This document shows positions 46,541 through 56,932 of a stretch of DNA of 64,000 nt, one piece after another (the stretch's first letter is position 1; every line of letters starts with the position of its first letter). The notes beneath the pieces are model-generated. The model did no database searches, was not told the DNA's origin, and saw only the letters and a program-made list of their open reading frames with translations. The stretch comes from Pinus tabuliformis (lineage: Eukaryota; Streptophyta; Pinopsida; Pinales; Pinaceae): NCBI GenBank assembly GCA_031772625.1, contig CM062816.1, positions 834,108,033 to 834,172,032 on the forward strand, written 5' to 3'. The position numbers were made by a program, and so were the translations under genes.

Positions 46541-46902
46541 TTATTCTTCTATTCCCCTCATGACAAGTGAGTGGTCAGATGATTTTCTTACCTCAAGCTT
46601 GCCATAAAACATATGAATGGAGTGACCTTGCTGGTGGATGTGGACCAAGGACAGCAAGTTTCTCTTGTGTTGTGGGAGGTATAGAACATGATCCAGAAGA
46701 AAGTCTGGAAGACCAGGCAGTTTAAGCCTAATTGTTCCAAGCCCTAATGGCTTGATTTTTGACTGATCTGCAAAGTATACTACTCCATCAACATTGTCAG
46801 TGAAATCTTCAAAAAAATATTTTCTATGAGTCATGTGACAGGTTGCTCCTGAATCAAGTAACCAGTCATTTTTCGAAGAAGAAAGTGAGGCATTAAACAA
46901 AT
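46541..46902 (-). pseudogene. COP-E protease
   Basis: KNDWLLDSGATCHMTHRKYF carries the DSGA catalytic motif of copia proteases, followed by VYFADQSKIKPLGLGTIRL and FLLDHVLYLPQHKRNLLS. It lies in the same open stretch as the end of gag (47248-46541), ending at a TAG after MRGIEE. The motifs are intact; the downstream stop separates it from the zinc part of integrase. Confidence 0.85.
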
Positions 46903-47801
46903 CTTCATTTACTCCAATGTTACATTGTGCCTCAATATAGTGAGTGGATTCAGGTGCTTTACCTTTGTCTGTATCATCAGTTTTACCTTTCTGTTGGTTT
47001 CTTATCTGCTCAATTTTGTCCCATGGTAGCTTGCATGTAGAGGCATCATGTGATCCATTTCTTTTGCAGCGAATGCAATGCAGATCTGCCTTTTCTCCTT
47101 GAGAATGTCTGCCCCCCCTGCCTCTAAAATACCTTCCTCTTCCTCTTGTGGAATCTTGAGCAGGATGCTTTTCTTTATGAGCAAGGCACAGTGTCTTCAG
47201 AAGATTCAGGGGCTGTCTTCTTTCCAAAAGCTTTCTCTCTTTCAGCAAACTTTTTCACAAGAGAGTCAAAGGTTATATCTTTGAGATTTCGATTTGCTTG
47301 CAAAGACTCAAGATAATTTGAGTAAGTAGGATAGAGTGCCTTGAGAAAAGCTATAAGAGGGATATCCAGCTCAACCTTAGTGGAATTGATATCATTCATT
47401 ATAGACTTTACTTCAGATGCAAGAGCAAGAGGATCATTATTTTTCAGTTCAAGAGTGAAGAGTTTAATCATGAGCTGAATAACTTCAAGTGCAGAATGTG
47501 AGTCATAGAGTTCTTTCAGCTTTTGTAAGGCTTCAAAGGCAGTTGAATATGACGAAATATGGCGACTCACCTCTTCATTTACAGATGTTGTGATTAAGGC
47601 ATAAGCTTTGCTGTTCTTGTTTTCCCAAATGACGAGCTCTTTGTCTGAGGTAGGTTGTACTGGGTCTTTGTCTCCTTATCTAACACACACTCATTTCCAC
47701 AACTCATTGAAGATGAGAGTGTGTTTTATCATTCGGGACCATTCAGGATAGTTCTCCTTGCTAGTGAGAACTATTCCTACCATGGAGATGATTGAATGCA
47801 T
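46903..47801 (-). pseudogene. COP-E gag
   Basis: A start ATG at 47801 (an in-frame second ATG at 47783) gives MHSIISMVGIVLTSKENYPE and WSRMIKHTLIFNELW, the copia gag start. An in-frame TGA at 47691-47693 and a TAA shortly after precede the open piece 47570-47175 (TAFEALQKLKELYDSHSALE, LTLELKNNDPLALASEVKSI). A frame change then leads to an Arg/Gly-rich stretch and a zinc knuckle, CIRCKRNGSHDASTC, at about 47.07 kb. Gag binds RNA and forms the particle. Broken by two stops and one frameshift. Confidence 0.85.
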
Positions 47802-49238
47802 TCTGTAAGAAAATAAATTACTTCTGCTGATAGAAAATAGTATATATGTTATACCTTCCACTTCTTAAGCATATTACATATTGCCATAAAAAATTAATAA
47901 AATTTCATTCCACGCTCACCGCACCAATGAAACAGCAGCATTTGAAAATGTATTTGACACCATTCACCATACAACAATTTCACACCTCTATATATTGACC
48001 AGACTTTAAAAGAAAGAAGTATGGCAACATATTATTCAATCCAGCGCAGCAAAAAAAATTATTCAAGGCTGCTAAAGCCGCTGTGTTGAATGTAGTATTG
48101 AGGCAGCGATGAAACTTGGGCCTGAAACTGGTCACACCTCATGAACCAACAGTCAGACCAGAGGCATTTTCTTCCACTCAAATCACATCCAGCGCTTCAA
48201 TCATCCACATTAACCAAATCATCTCTCATAAAATCCTACAATGTTTCAATCCTCTCAAACCGAAGGCGGATTACGAGTGTGCATGCTGCATTCCGAGCCG
48301 TGGACATGTGGATTGATTACAAATGTCAATGATGGCAAATGACTCGACTAGGAGTGCGCTCAGTCATGTGCATTCCAGCAGATATGTTAGACTTCAAGCA
48401 AACATATCTATCTAATTTTTCAACACAGCATTTAATTATGTTAACTGGAATGTGGGCAACGGAACCAGATTTAACTGTTTTATGCTCTTATGTGGATATG
48501 GGCAGAAATATGACATTGACCAGTTTTCATGGAGGAGAAATTGCACGGAATAGAGGTTGCAAGTTTCTTTTGTAGCTCAGTTCGATATTAACGCTGAAAC
48601 TGTAAGATACGCTCATCAAAAAATAATGCACAGTCTCTGTACAATCTTACAAAATTGAGGCAATAACTGATTGGGACAGAAAAATAGCAGAGAACGCAGG
48701 AGTTATCTCACACTCCAGCAGCACATCTCCACGTTTCTCAGGTCTTATCACCACAATAGCCAAGCATATCAGATTTATTAACAAAACATGAGCAGGCATA
48801 TCATGCCGTCTCAAATATGCAGTGCGCAGTCTCAGGTGTATTAACAACAACAGCATTTTTATTGAAAAAGAAACTATATGCGTAACAGCGTTCAGATATA
48901 TGAAATTTCAATTGTTCAAGCATATGAGACTGATACCATGTCCAGGCGTTCAAACCAGGCAGTGCGCAATCTCAGGCGTTCATACCATGTCAGGCGTTCA
49001 AACCAGGCAGTGCGCAGTTATTACTATGACCATCGCCTTAATACCTAATTCAGCGCAGAGATACCATGTCAGGCAGAGAGCGCAGGTATAAGGGCAGCGC
49101 AAACGTTCCCATGTTAGATGAATGTCAGACAGAGAGCGTAGGGATGGCAGACAGAAGCAGGTAATCAGTTATTGAATTAAATGGGGAGCAGTGGAGCAGA
49201 CTAGGAGTTACAAGGACATAAAGGCTAAAAAAGGAGCT
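47802..49238 (-). other. COP-E 5' untranslated leader
   Basis: About 1.44 kb between primer site and gag without recognisable coding motifs. It contains repeats of 'caggcgttcaaaccaggcag' (48942 and 48992) and four near-copies of 'gataccatgtcaggc', the junction of primer site and LTR (48932, 48981, 49060, 49245). Open frames on the plus strand here have no family resemblance. Confidence 0.7.
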
Positions 49239-49251
49239 GGCTCTGATACCA
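49239..49251 (-). promoter_or_regulatory. COP-E primer-binding site
   Basis: GGCTCTGATACCA reads TGGTATCAGAGCC on the minus strand, the perfect 13-base complement expected for initiator tRNA-Met, touching the 5' LTR. Confidence 0.95.
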
Positions 49252-49409
49252 TGTCAGGCCAGGCAGTAACTCCATTAGGCAGAAAATATGATTCGATTTA
49301 TTTCATTAGGTAGCTATTGCTATATACAAAGAATGTGACTGCTCAGTTCATCTTTTGATGACTGTTCACATTCCAAATTCACCCAACCGCAGAGGATTAG
49401 GTGTCAACA
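49252..49409 (-). repeat. COP-E 5' LTR
   Basis: 158 bases, TGTCAGG...TCAACA, flanked by the primer site and by the duplication GAAAT at 49410-49414. Confidence 0.95.
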
Positions 49410-49414
49410 GAAAT

Positions 49415-49740
49415 CATGGCATAGAATAATTTGCAGTTTTTGCGGATTACATAACCATGTGTTTGCTGAGTGCTGGAGGAGAATAGCAACAAGTAAAAGG
49501 ATGAGGCATGAAATACCCTCTAAATAGCAAGCAAAGAAGAAGGTAAAGTAGATCTGGAGGAAGAAGGCTTATTGTAGTCATTGTGACAATGGTGGTCATC
49601 AAAGAGCCATGTGTTGGAGGCTCCATCCAGAGTAGCGTCGCAAGGACAAATCATCCATGCATGAACTAGGTGAAACATTTGTTCGACCAACGAATGCACT
49701 AGAAGGAGATGGCCCAGTCACTTTGATAAGTGAGAGATGG
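49415..49740 (+). pseudogene. LTR-D gag-like protein, second part: two CCHC zinc knuckles
   Basis: This continues the LTR-D reading right of COP-E. CSFCGLHNHVFAEC at 49432-49473 and CSHCDNGGHQRAMC at 49573-49614 both fit C-x2-C-x4-H-x4-C exactly, as in retroelement nucleocapsid. Between and after them are Lys-rich stretches (SKRMRHEI, QAKKKVK) with stops. The tail GETFVRPTNALEGDGPVTLI precedes non-coding DNA. Such knuckles bind RNA during packaging. The first and second parts once formed one protein, but no enzyme domain follows before the polypurine tract at 50237. Confidence 0.75.
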
Positions 49741-50236
49741 TTCTTCTAGGTGTGGTAGAATGTCATGGCCTTATTTCTGCTAATCATGTGTTCGATTTTA
49801 AACTGTGAAAGTGATGATGTGTTTCCATCACTTGTTGAAGAAACAATAGTGTTTGGCCTTATTTTTGTAAATCATGTGTTGCAGTGATGATGTGTTTTCC
49901 ATCACTTGTTGAAGCAACAATGATGTTTGGCCTTGTATTGATAGCTAGAGTATTGTTTCCATTTTTATGTAAACTTGACCATAGAGTTTGTGTTATAAAC
50001 TCTTGGCAAGTATGGCATGCTTGGCTCATTTTTTTTGTCATATAGCTAAACATGTAATTTGCAAGATATTGTACTACAGGTTTTCAGGAGATGCAGGTGT
50101 CGGCTCATTGCTTATGGCTCCGAAGGACAAAGGTGAAGGAGAAGGAAGGATGACCTGTTAGGACACTTGTGGTGTAGACAATGTGTAGATCAGCTGTAGA
50201 TTATTTAATTCTTTTGAAGGACCAAAATCTTCTCTT
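49741..50236 (+). other. LTR-D 3' untranslated region
   Basis: Non-coding and AT-rich. A roughly 110-bp segment with 'gtgatgatgtgtttccatca' near 49810 is partly duplicated near 49880. No pol-like motif seen. Confidence 0.6.
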
Positions 50237-50247
50237 AGTGGGGAGGA
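50237..50247 (+). promoter_or_regulatory. LTR-D polypurine tract
   Basis: AGTGGGGAGGA lies one base before the TGATCCAGG that starts the 3' LTR. Confidence 0.75.
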
Positions 50248-50248
50248 T

Positions 50249-51770
50249 TGATCCAGGAGGATGGATCGAGGAGGATTGATCCAGGTGGATCTCTAAAAAG
50301 TACTACTAGCATAGTAAAAAGGCTCAAACTTCAAAGTGGAAAAATCTTGATAAAATTAGCTTCAGATCAAAGTGCTCGTAAACCTGATTCCAATGATGTG
50401 AAAGAAACTTGAATCTGAGCTCATATGAAGAAGTTAGGGCAAGTCAAAGTTCAAGTTTGACTTGGACTGATGGCAGGAAGAAAAATGATGTGGCAGAACT
50501 TCAGCGAATGGGGAAGTGCCAAGTGGCAGGCCGCCATTAGTCCCGCATTTCACATATCACAAAAGGAAGAGGTTCGCAGTTAAATAAATCAGCCCCCAAC
50601 ACTACTAGGTTGCGATTGTGATATCGCAACCGCAAATCAGAGGCAGCATAATGTTAAATAAATCAGCCCCCAATGTACCAAGTTGCGATGCAATAATCAC
50701 AATCGCATATTGCAAGGAACAACAATTACAAAATTGGCCCTCGGCAGTCAGGGTTGTGATTGCGATATCACAATAACATATCACACAACGCAGAGTCCCA
50801 TATATATGTTACCCCCTGGCTCCACCGATTGCGAATTTTGATGGATCCCGGATGCGATAGTTATGGGTTGCAGTTAATAGTTTCTTAGAGTTTTTCGGTT
50901 CGCACATCACCCATCGCATAGTGTAGTGGCCATTATGGAGAATTACCCCTAGTTCTCGAATTGTGATTTTCGGCATCTATAGACTATGGCCGATGATGAT
51001 AAAGTCGTCAGGTTTAGGAAATACACCGATTCTTTGTATTATTCTATCGATTAAGGAGTAAAGCGTTGTTTCTTTATATTATTCCTCAGGTTTAATGGAT
51101 TCAATGTGAAATGGTTTGTGAACTATTTTCGATGGAGGCTTTTCCTTGTTTGACATGCTTGTTACCTACATACTATTCCAAGCTCGAGACCCTCTGTTTG
51201 AAACAATCACAAGTTGTTTTCGGACTAATATGTCAATTGTTGAAACAAATCTCTAGCTAAACCGCACAACGATAAAGAGAGCGTAGTAGAGAGTAGTAGA
51301 TTTACATAGCAGAGCAACGACACCTGCTCCTAGTAGGTGGCCGGAACGTTACTTCAGAGATCAGAAGGTTTTGAGAGGATGCAGAAGCTTCATTTCTCCA
51401 AATTGGGTGTTCGAATAGGTGATTCTGCACGATTTTTCACCAGGAAGTGAGTGGTGTTGCCTGTTTCTAGAAATGGGCTCTCCATTTGTCATCTATCTTC
51501 CATAGTGGAGGTATGAGGGTGTTTATGTAAGATATACTTGTACTTCTTCTCTTTTCATGCCATTTAATGAATGAAGGTCTCCCCACTATTGAGCACGGCC
51601 CGACGATGTAGTCCAAATTGGATGAACTCTGTAATCAAATATATGTGTCTTGATCTCATGCGTGATTATGTCTTTTTATCTTTGTTTTATATGTGTATGT
51701 TTCTATGGTTTTTAAGTTCTCTGTTACATGTAATTTTGATGCATCTATAAGCAAAAAAAATCCTGGATCA
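50249..51770 (+). repeat. LTR-D 3' LTR
   Basis: About 1522 bases, TGATCCAGG...CCTGGATCA (inverted TGATCCAG/CTGGATCA ends). Its first 28 bases are duplicated (second TGATCCAGG at 50277). A roughly 80-bp internal duplication ('taaataaatcagcccccaa' at about 50584 and 50654) is present. It aligns with 41055-42222 in its last 1.16 kb. Confidence 0.85.
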
Positions 51771-51994
51771 AAATCCTTCAAAAGAATATCATTAGTGGCA
51801 AGGTTGTCATTAATGACTATATATGACCTTTGTATTATTCTCTAAAACACTCCATTCCACTACACATTAGGTGATGTTTTTGAACTAGATTTAGTCTTAT
51901 ATGTGTCTGAGTTAATGAACAATATTCTTTAGTGCCTCTGAACTTCTAGATGGAATCCCTTTCATATTTTTTTTAAATTTCCATCGACATCAAT
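51771..51994. other. Flanking AT-rich sequence
   Basis: Right flank of LTR-D. It does not match the missing part of the GYP-C LTR. No gene. Confidence 0.5.
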
Positions 51995-52340
51995 CTTCTG
52001 ATGTCAGTTCCTTCTAAATTTTGTAAGCCTTATGGAACCTTGACATTAGTCTTCTGACACCCATTTTGACGGCACAAATGTCACAACTATGGTAGTTTCA
52101 TCACAATATTTTCTTTTAATACTCATGATGTCGCTTGTCTTTCGACCCCTGTTCTGATGATAGAAACGCCGCAACTATGGTAGGTTTATCATAATATATT
52201 TTTGAAAACATTGCAACATCGTCAATATTCTGACACACATTCTGATGGCACAAACATCACAGTGATGGAAAATTTTTCAGAAAATGTTGTAAAATTCTTG
52301 CCGACATCAGTATTTCGATGTCAGCTCCCACAACACAACA
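51995..52340. repeat. Degenerate tandem repeat, about 90-100-bp unit
   Basis: Units with 'ttctgacacccattttgacg' (52040), 'ttcgacccctgttctgatga' (52138) and 'ttctgacacacattctgatg' (52226), each followed by 'cacaac'-type sequence and a 'tcacaatat'-like end. The sequence is rich in TGACATC-like words and could be subterminal repeats of a DNA transposon, but no ends were found. Confidence 0.6.
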
Positions 52341-52852
52341 CGATGCCATAATGGGAAAATTGTGATAATTTCTACGCCATGTCAACAAACATATATAGCG
52401 AACAGATGTCAAAAATTCAATGAATACTATTGTCTAAATTCCAATGATAAAGAAGATGTCAAAATTACAACTATATAGAAAATGGAATTTCATGAAATCT
52501 CTTTTTGTCGTTATAATGATGAAACATTGTCACAAAAATGACAAAGAGCCATCAAAAATTGGGTCAATATTTAATAGCGTGATGTCAGCGAGGGGAGAGG
52601 GGGTGTGTTATTGGGCAAAAGGCATTAGATAAACCAAATGAGCGGGTACCGTTGGATTGTGACCTTGGAACCATGAAGTGGAACTAGGATAGCATACCCT
52701 CCGCCCCAATGATGTCAACGAGAGGAGGGGGTGCATTATCGTAAGATAGTCATTTGATTGATCCGTTTAATGTGGTCCATAAGATTGTAGAGGCCACATA
52801 CACACATATGTATAAACATAATATTTAAATTGAGGACGTCACCATATTGTAC

Positions 52853-52854
<2 letters not shown>
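52341..52854. other. Unassigned sequence
   Basis: No gene. A short G-rich word, 'gatgtca-cgag-ggaggggg', occurs twice (about 52582 and 52709). Confidence 0.5.
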
Positions 52855-53755
<901 letters not shown>

Positions 53756-53890
53756 GACCATATTAATAAAGTGGTTGAAATACATTGATTAGCATCATTT
53801 TCCACCTTTCATATGCCAATTAGTCTTATTATAAGGTGGAAAATGACATTGATTGGCACATATAAACCACTTTATGAATGTGGTTGTCCT
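53756..53890. mobile_element. Small foldback element
   Basis: 'gaccatattaataaagtggtt' at 53756 pairs imperfectly with 'aaccactttatgaatgtggt' near 53867, and inner 'attttccacctt' pairs with 'aaggtggaaaat'. The size and hairpin shape suggest a MITE remnant. No duplication established. Confidence 0.45.
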
Positions 53891-53934
53891 AGTTAATAGT
53901 CGAAGTCATGGGGTAGATTAGTAAACCATGGTTT

Positions 53935-55135
53935 AATATGGTTGACATTGTCTCGCTATCATTAAAAATTGTTGATGAGGGTTGACCACGATTTACAATG
54001 GTTAACCATGTTTTTCGAGGGTTGTTGAGGATTGATGATGGTTGACTATGGTTCAAGAGGGTTGATGAGATTGACAGTATTTAAGCATGGTTGACAAGGT
54101 TGAGTATGGTTGAATATTGTTGACATTCATTGACAAGGTTGACAATGGTTGAGGAGGGTTCACCATGGTTGATTAATGTTGACCTTCGTTGACCATTAAT
54201 GTAACAATGTATTCATGTTACATTAATTTTTGGCATTGATACATTAACGTTTGTCAACCATGGTTGAACAATGATGATTGATGTTACATTGACGTTAATG
54301 TTAATGTTACATTAATGGTTGACAAGGTTGAGCATGGTAAACAATTAATGTAAATGTATTTTGTTGCATTAATGCTTGTCATCTATGGTTGATCACAGTT
54401 GATGTTACATTGGCGTTAATGTTATTGGTACATTAATGTTATATTAATGGTTGAAGAGGGTTGAGGAGGTTGACCGTGATTGACCATGGTAAACCACTAA
54501 TGTAACAATGTATTTATATCACATTCCATAACAAGGTTGATCATGGATAAACTTGGTGAACATGTTTGACCATGGTCAGTCTTGCTTAACTATAGTTGAA
54601 AGTGGTCGACTATGGTTAAGTTATGGTTAACCATGAACATGGTAGTCCATATTGACAATGTTAGACATTTTTTGACTATATTAAAAAAATTTGATGAGGG
54701 ATGACCATTGTTGAAAATACTTAATCATGGCTACTAAGGGCCGTTGATGGTTGATGATAGTTGAATATGGTTCAAGAGGGTTTATGAGGTTGACTGTGTT
54801 TGAGGAAAGTTGACAATGTTTGGATGAGCCTGATCTTAGTTTACCATTAATGTAATAATGTATTTATGTTACATATTGTAAAGCATTGTTATATTAATGT
54901 TTACATCCATGGTTAATGTTACATGAATGGTTGAAGAGGGTTGAGGAGGTTGACCATGATTGACCATGGTCAACCATTAATGTATCAATGTATTTATGTT
55001 ATGTTGTTGAACAACGTTGACCATGTATAAACTTTGTGACCATGTTTGAACATGGTTGACTATGGTTAAATATCACTAAGTTATGGTTGACCATGAACAT
55101 GGTAGTCCATGTTGTCCATGTTGGTCATGGTTGAT
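53935..55135. repeat. TTGAC-rich minisatellite with higher-order duplication
   Basis: About 1.2 kb built from short words such as 'ggttgaccatgg', 'ggttgaggagggttg' and 'aatgtaacaatgtatttatg'. I count at least 20 TTGAC on the plus strand. Longer units recur: 'ggttgaagagggttgaggag' at about 54449 and 54928, and 'tatggttcaagagggtt' at about 54047 and 54757, a spacing of 480-710 bases. The array ends exactly at the LTR-F start. No coding potential. Confidence 0.85.
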
Positions 55136-56691
55136 TGTTGGGTAATTTAATCGATAATTAAATTATGTCATTTAATTGTCAAACCAAGGTTCATGTACTT
55201 GCAAATTGTATGTTCACTATATATGCTAGAAGCTCTTTTTTATATTATGAAATTAGATTCTAATTTATCAGAATTAAATGTAAGGAAATATGAACTAACT
55301 CAAGTTCAATTCTCATTAAAAATATACGCATGTTATTTCCATAAGGCTTGTCAAATCAAAATGAATTTTAAAAGAAAACTACTCTAAAAGAAAGAATTGG
55401 AAATGACATAATAGAAATTTATGTTATTGACTTGAAATGAAAACTATTCTATTGACATAATTGAAATTTAATCTATTTAACTAAATTGAAAACTAATCTA
55501 TGAACAAAATTGAAACTATTTTATGAGCAAAAATTGAATTTATTCTATTGGATGAATTAAAACTATTTCAAACCAAGTTTAAAACCATTCTAAAAATTCC
55601 ATCAAAAGAATGAATTCAACTACAAGCCTTGACATATTACTGGTGTGTGCAACCAATCATGATCATTAAATTTTCTTTAATCTGAGACTAAGCTAGAAAT
55701 ATAACTAAAGAACCTATAAAAGAAACATTTTTTATATTTTATAGAGCGCTCGACCTATGACAATGGAATCAACAATAAGTGAATAATGGAATGAACAGTT
55801 AAAACTAATGATGAAGCATGAAACTAATTGTAGAAGAACACAAATCAAAACAAAACGACTACTCTATCTTATGAATCTCCAAGGGCGGATCCTATTGAGA
55901 ACAAGGAAGAATGAACTCAAATCAAATCAATCGACAACACTATCGCATTAGAGTCTAGAACAGAGTACTTGTATTGATAAAAATAGAGTTTGAAATTACA
56001 AATTTAAAGTGCTTCAAAAACTTTCTTTTATCTACTACCTCAACTTACAAATCAAGGAGATTTTTATACTAGTTATGATTTAACAACTAAAGAAATTGAT
56101 GTCGAAAAGCAAGTTCTAGAACTGCCACAAGTGTTTGAATTCAATTAAGAAATCTATCTTGCATGGTTTTATATGTCGTATCAAATCATGCAAGTCATCT
56201 TTATCTACACAATAGCTTATGAAAATACTCACTCACTTGATGTTGCAACGTTTGCTTGATGTAGAAACCAATACCCTGAAACCCTTTCATGTAAACAGAG
56301 CAATGTTGACCTATACTTTGAACGAACATATTCTCACTCCTAATGACCTTCTTAGTAGGCACAATAGGTGGGTGTCCATGTCTTTGAAATTTTCCATCTT
56401 CTCATGTCTTTCGTTCACCTTGAAAATAATTGCATCATTTCTAACGCTGGATTGAGCTGTGGAAAATGTAGTTAGCTACGGAAATGTCACAATTCGGTAG
56501 CCAAAGTGATATTTCAATTTTTTTCACAAAGAAAATCTAGATCATGGGCTACAATTATTTGATACCTTTTGTTATGTCTGAAAATGAACCAAATGACATT
56601 ATGACTTGTAAATATATCAAAATAAGTATCAGGTGAATGAAAAGAAGGGAAAAAAGATGTCAAAATTAAGGAAAATTCGAAGATCCAACAC
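55136..56691 (-). repeat. LTR-F 3' LTR
   Basis: It starts TGTTGGGTAATT and ends GATCCAACA (TGTTGG/CCAACA inverted ends), 1556 bases. A minus-strand TATA box, TATAAAAA, lies at 56061-56068. A pyrimidine-rich tract follows its right end. It abuts the minisatellite on its left. Its partner LTR is not in the window. Confidence 0.7.
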
Positions 56692-56932
56692 TCCCCTAGG
56701 CTGAGGATGTTGCATGTCCCAATGCACAAAAATCAAAAGTGAAGAAAGCTCCTTGCTATTGTGTTGCTTCTAAGGCCTAAATAAACACATCCATATTGAT
56801 TGACATCCCCTCATTTTTCACATTAATATACAATCTATTTTTTCTCATAATAATTTTGGTTATATTCCTTTCACCTTATTTCTTAGCACTTTGTTGTTTT
56901 CTTTGAGCTTTTTGTTTTTCTTATACCAGAAA
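56692..56932 (-). mobile_element. LTR-F internal stub
   Basis: The polypurine-like tract (ctcccctaggctgagg on the plus strand) is followed by 'gatgttgcatgtcccaatgc' and, further right, 'tttgagctttttgtttttct'. All of this corresponds to GYP-G at 58863-59075 (tract, hairpin and end of the extra ORF). LTR-F is thus a relative of GYP-G, cut off at 56932 where the GYP-G LTR begins. Confidence 0.65.

Larger units (their letters stand above)
43448..49409 (-). mobile_element. COP-E: full-length Ty1/copia retrotransposon
   Basis: 5962 bp. Short LTRs (157 and 158 bases, TGTCAGGCC...GTGTCAACA), a perfect 5-bp duplication, a perfect primer site touching the 5' LTR, a G-rich polypurine tract, and on the minus strand the order gag, PR, IN, RT, RH that defines Ty1/copia. 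The LTRs differ at several positions. The domains are long and open but carry some stops, frameshifts and catalytic changes in integrase. It lies inside LTR-D and is younger than it. A 1.4-kb untranslated leader separates primer site and gag. Confidence 0.95.
41055..51770 (+). mobile_element. LTR-D: LTR retroelement with G-patch and CCHC motifs, no visible pol
   Basis: The sequence at 41055-42222 is repeated at about 50609-51770, which marks the LTRs. They end CTGGATCA, and a tRNA-iMet-like primer site follows the left one. The 3' LTR starts TGATCCAGG at 50249 after a polypurine tract, while the 5' LTR lacks its first 350 bases or so. The internal DNA (42223-50248, minus the nested COP-E) codes on the plus strand for a gag-like protein relic (coiled coil, two G-patches, two CCHC knuckles). 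I saw no protease, RT or integrase outside COP-E. That fits a non-autonomous, LARD-like element. Confidence 0.8.

Noticed and set aside
48116..49091. Plus-strand frames in the COP-E leader
   Set aside because: No family motif, opposite to the element's coding strand, and they overlap leader repeats.
53935..55135. CRISPR-like array
   Set aside because: Units are short, variable and contiguous, with no constant repeat and unique spacer pattern, and the context is plant nuclear DNA.
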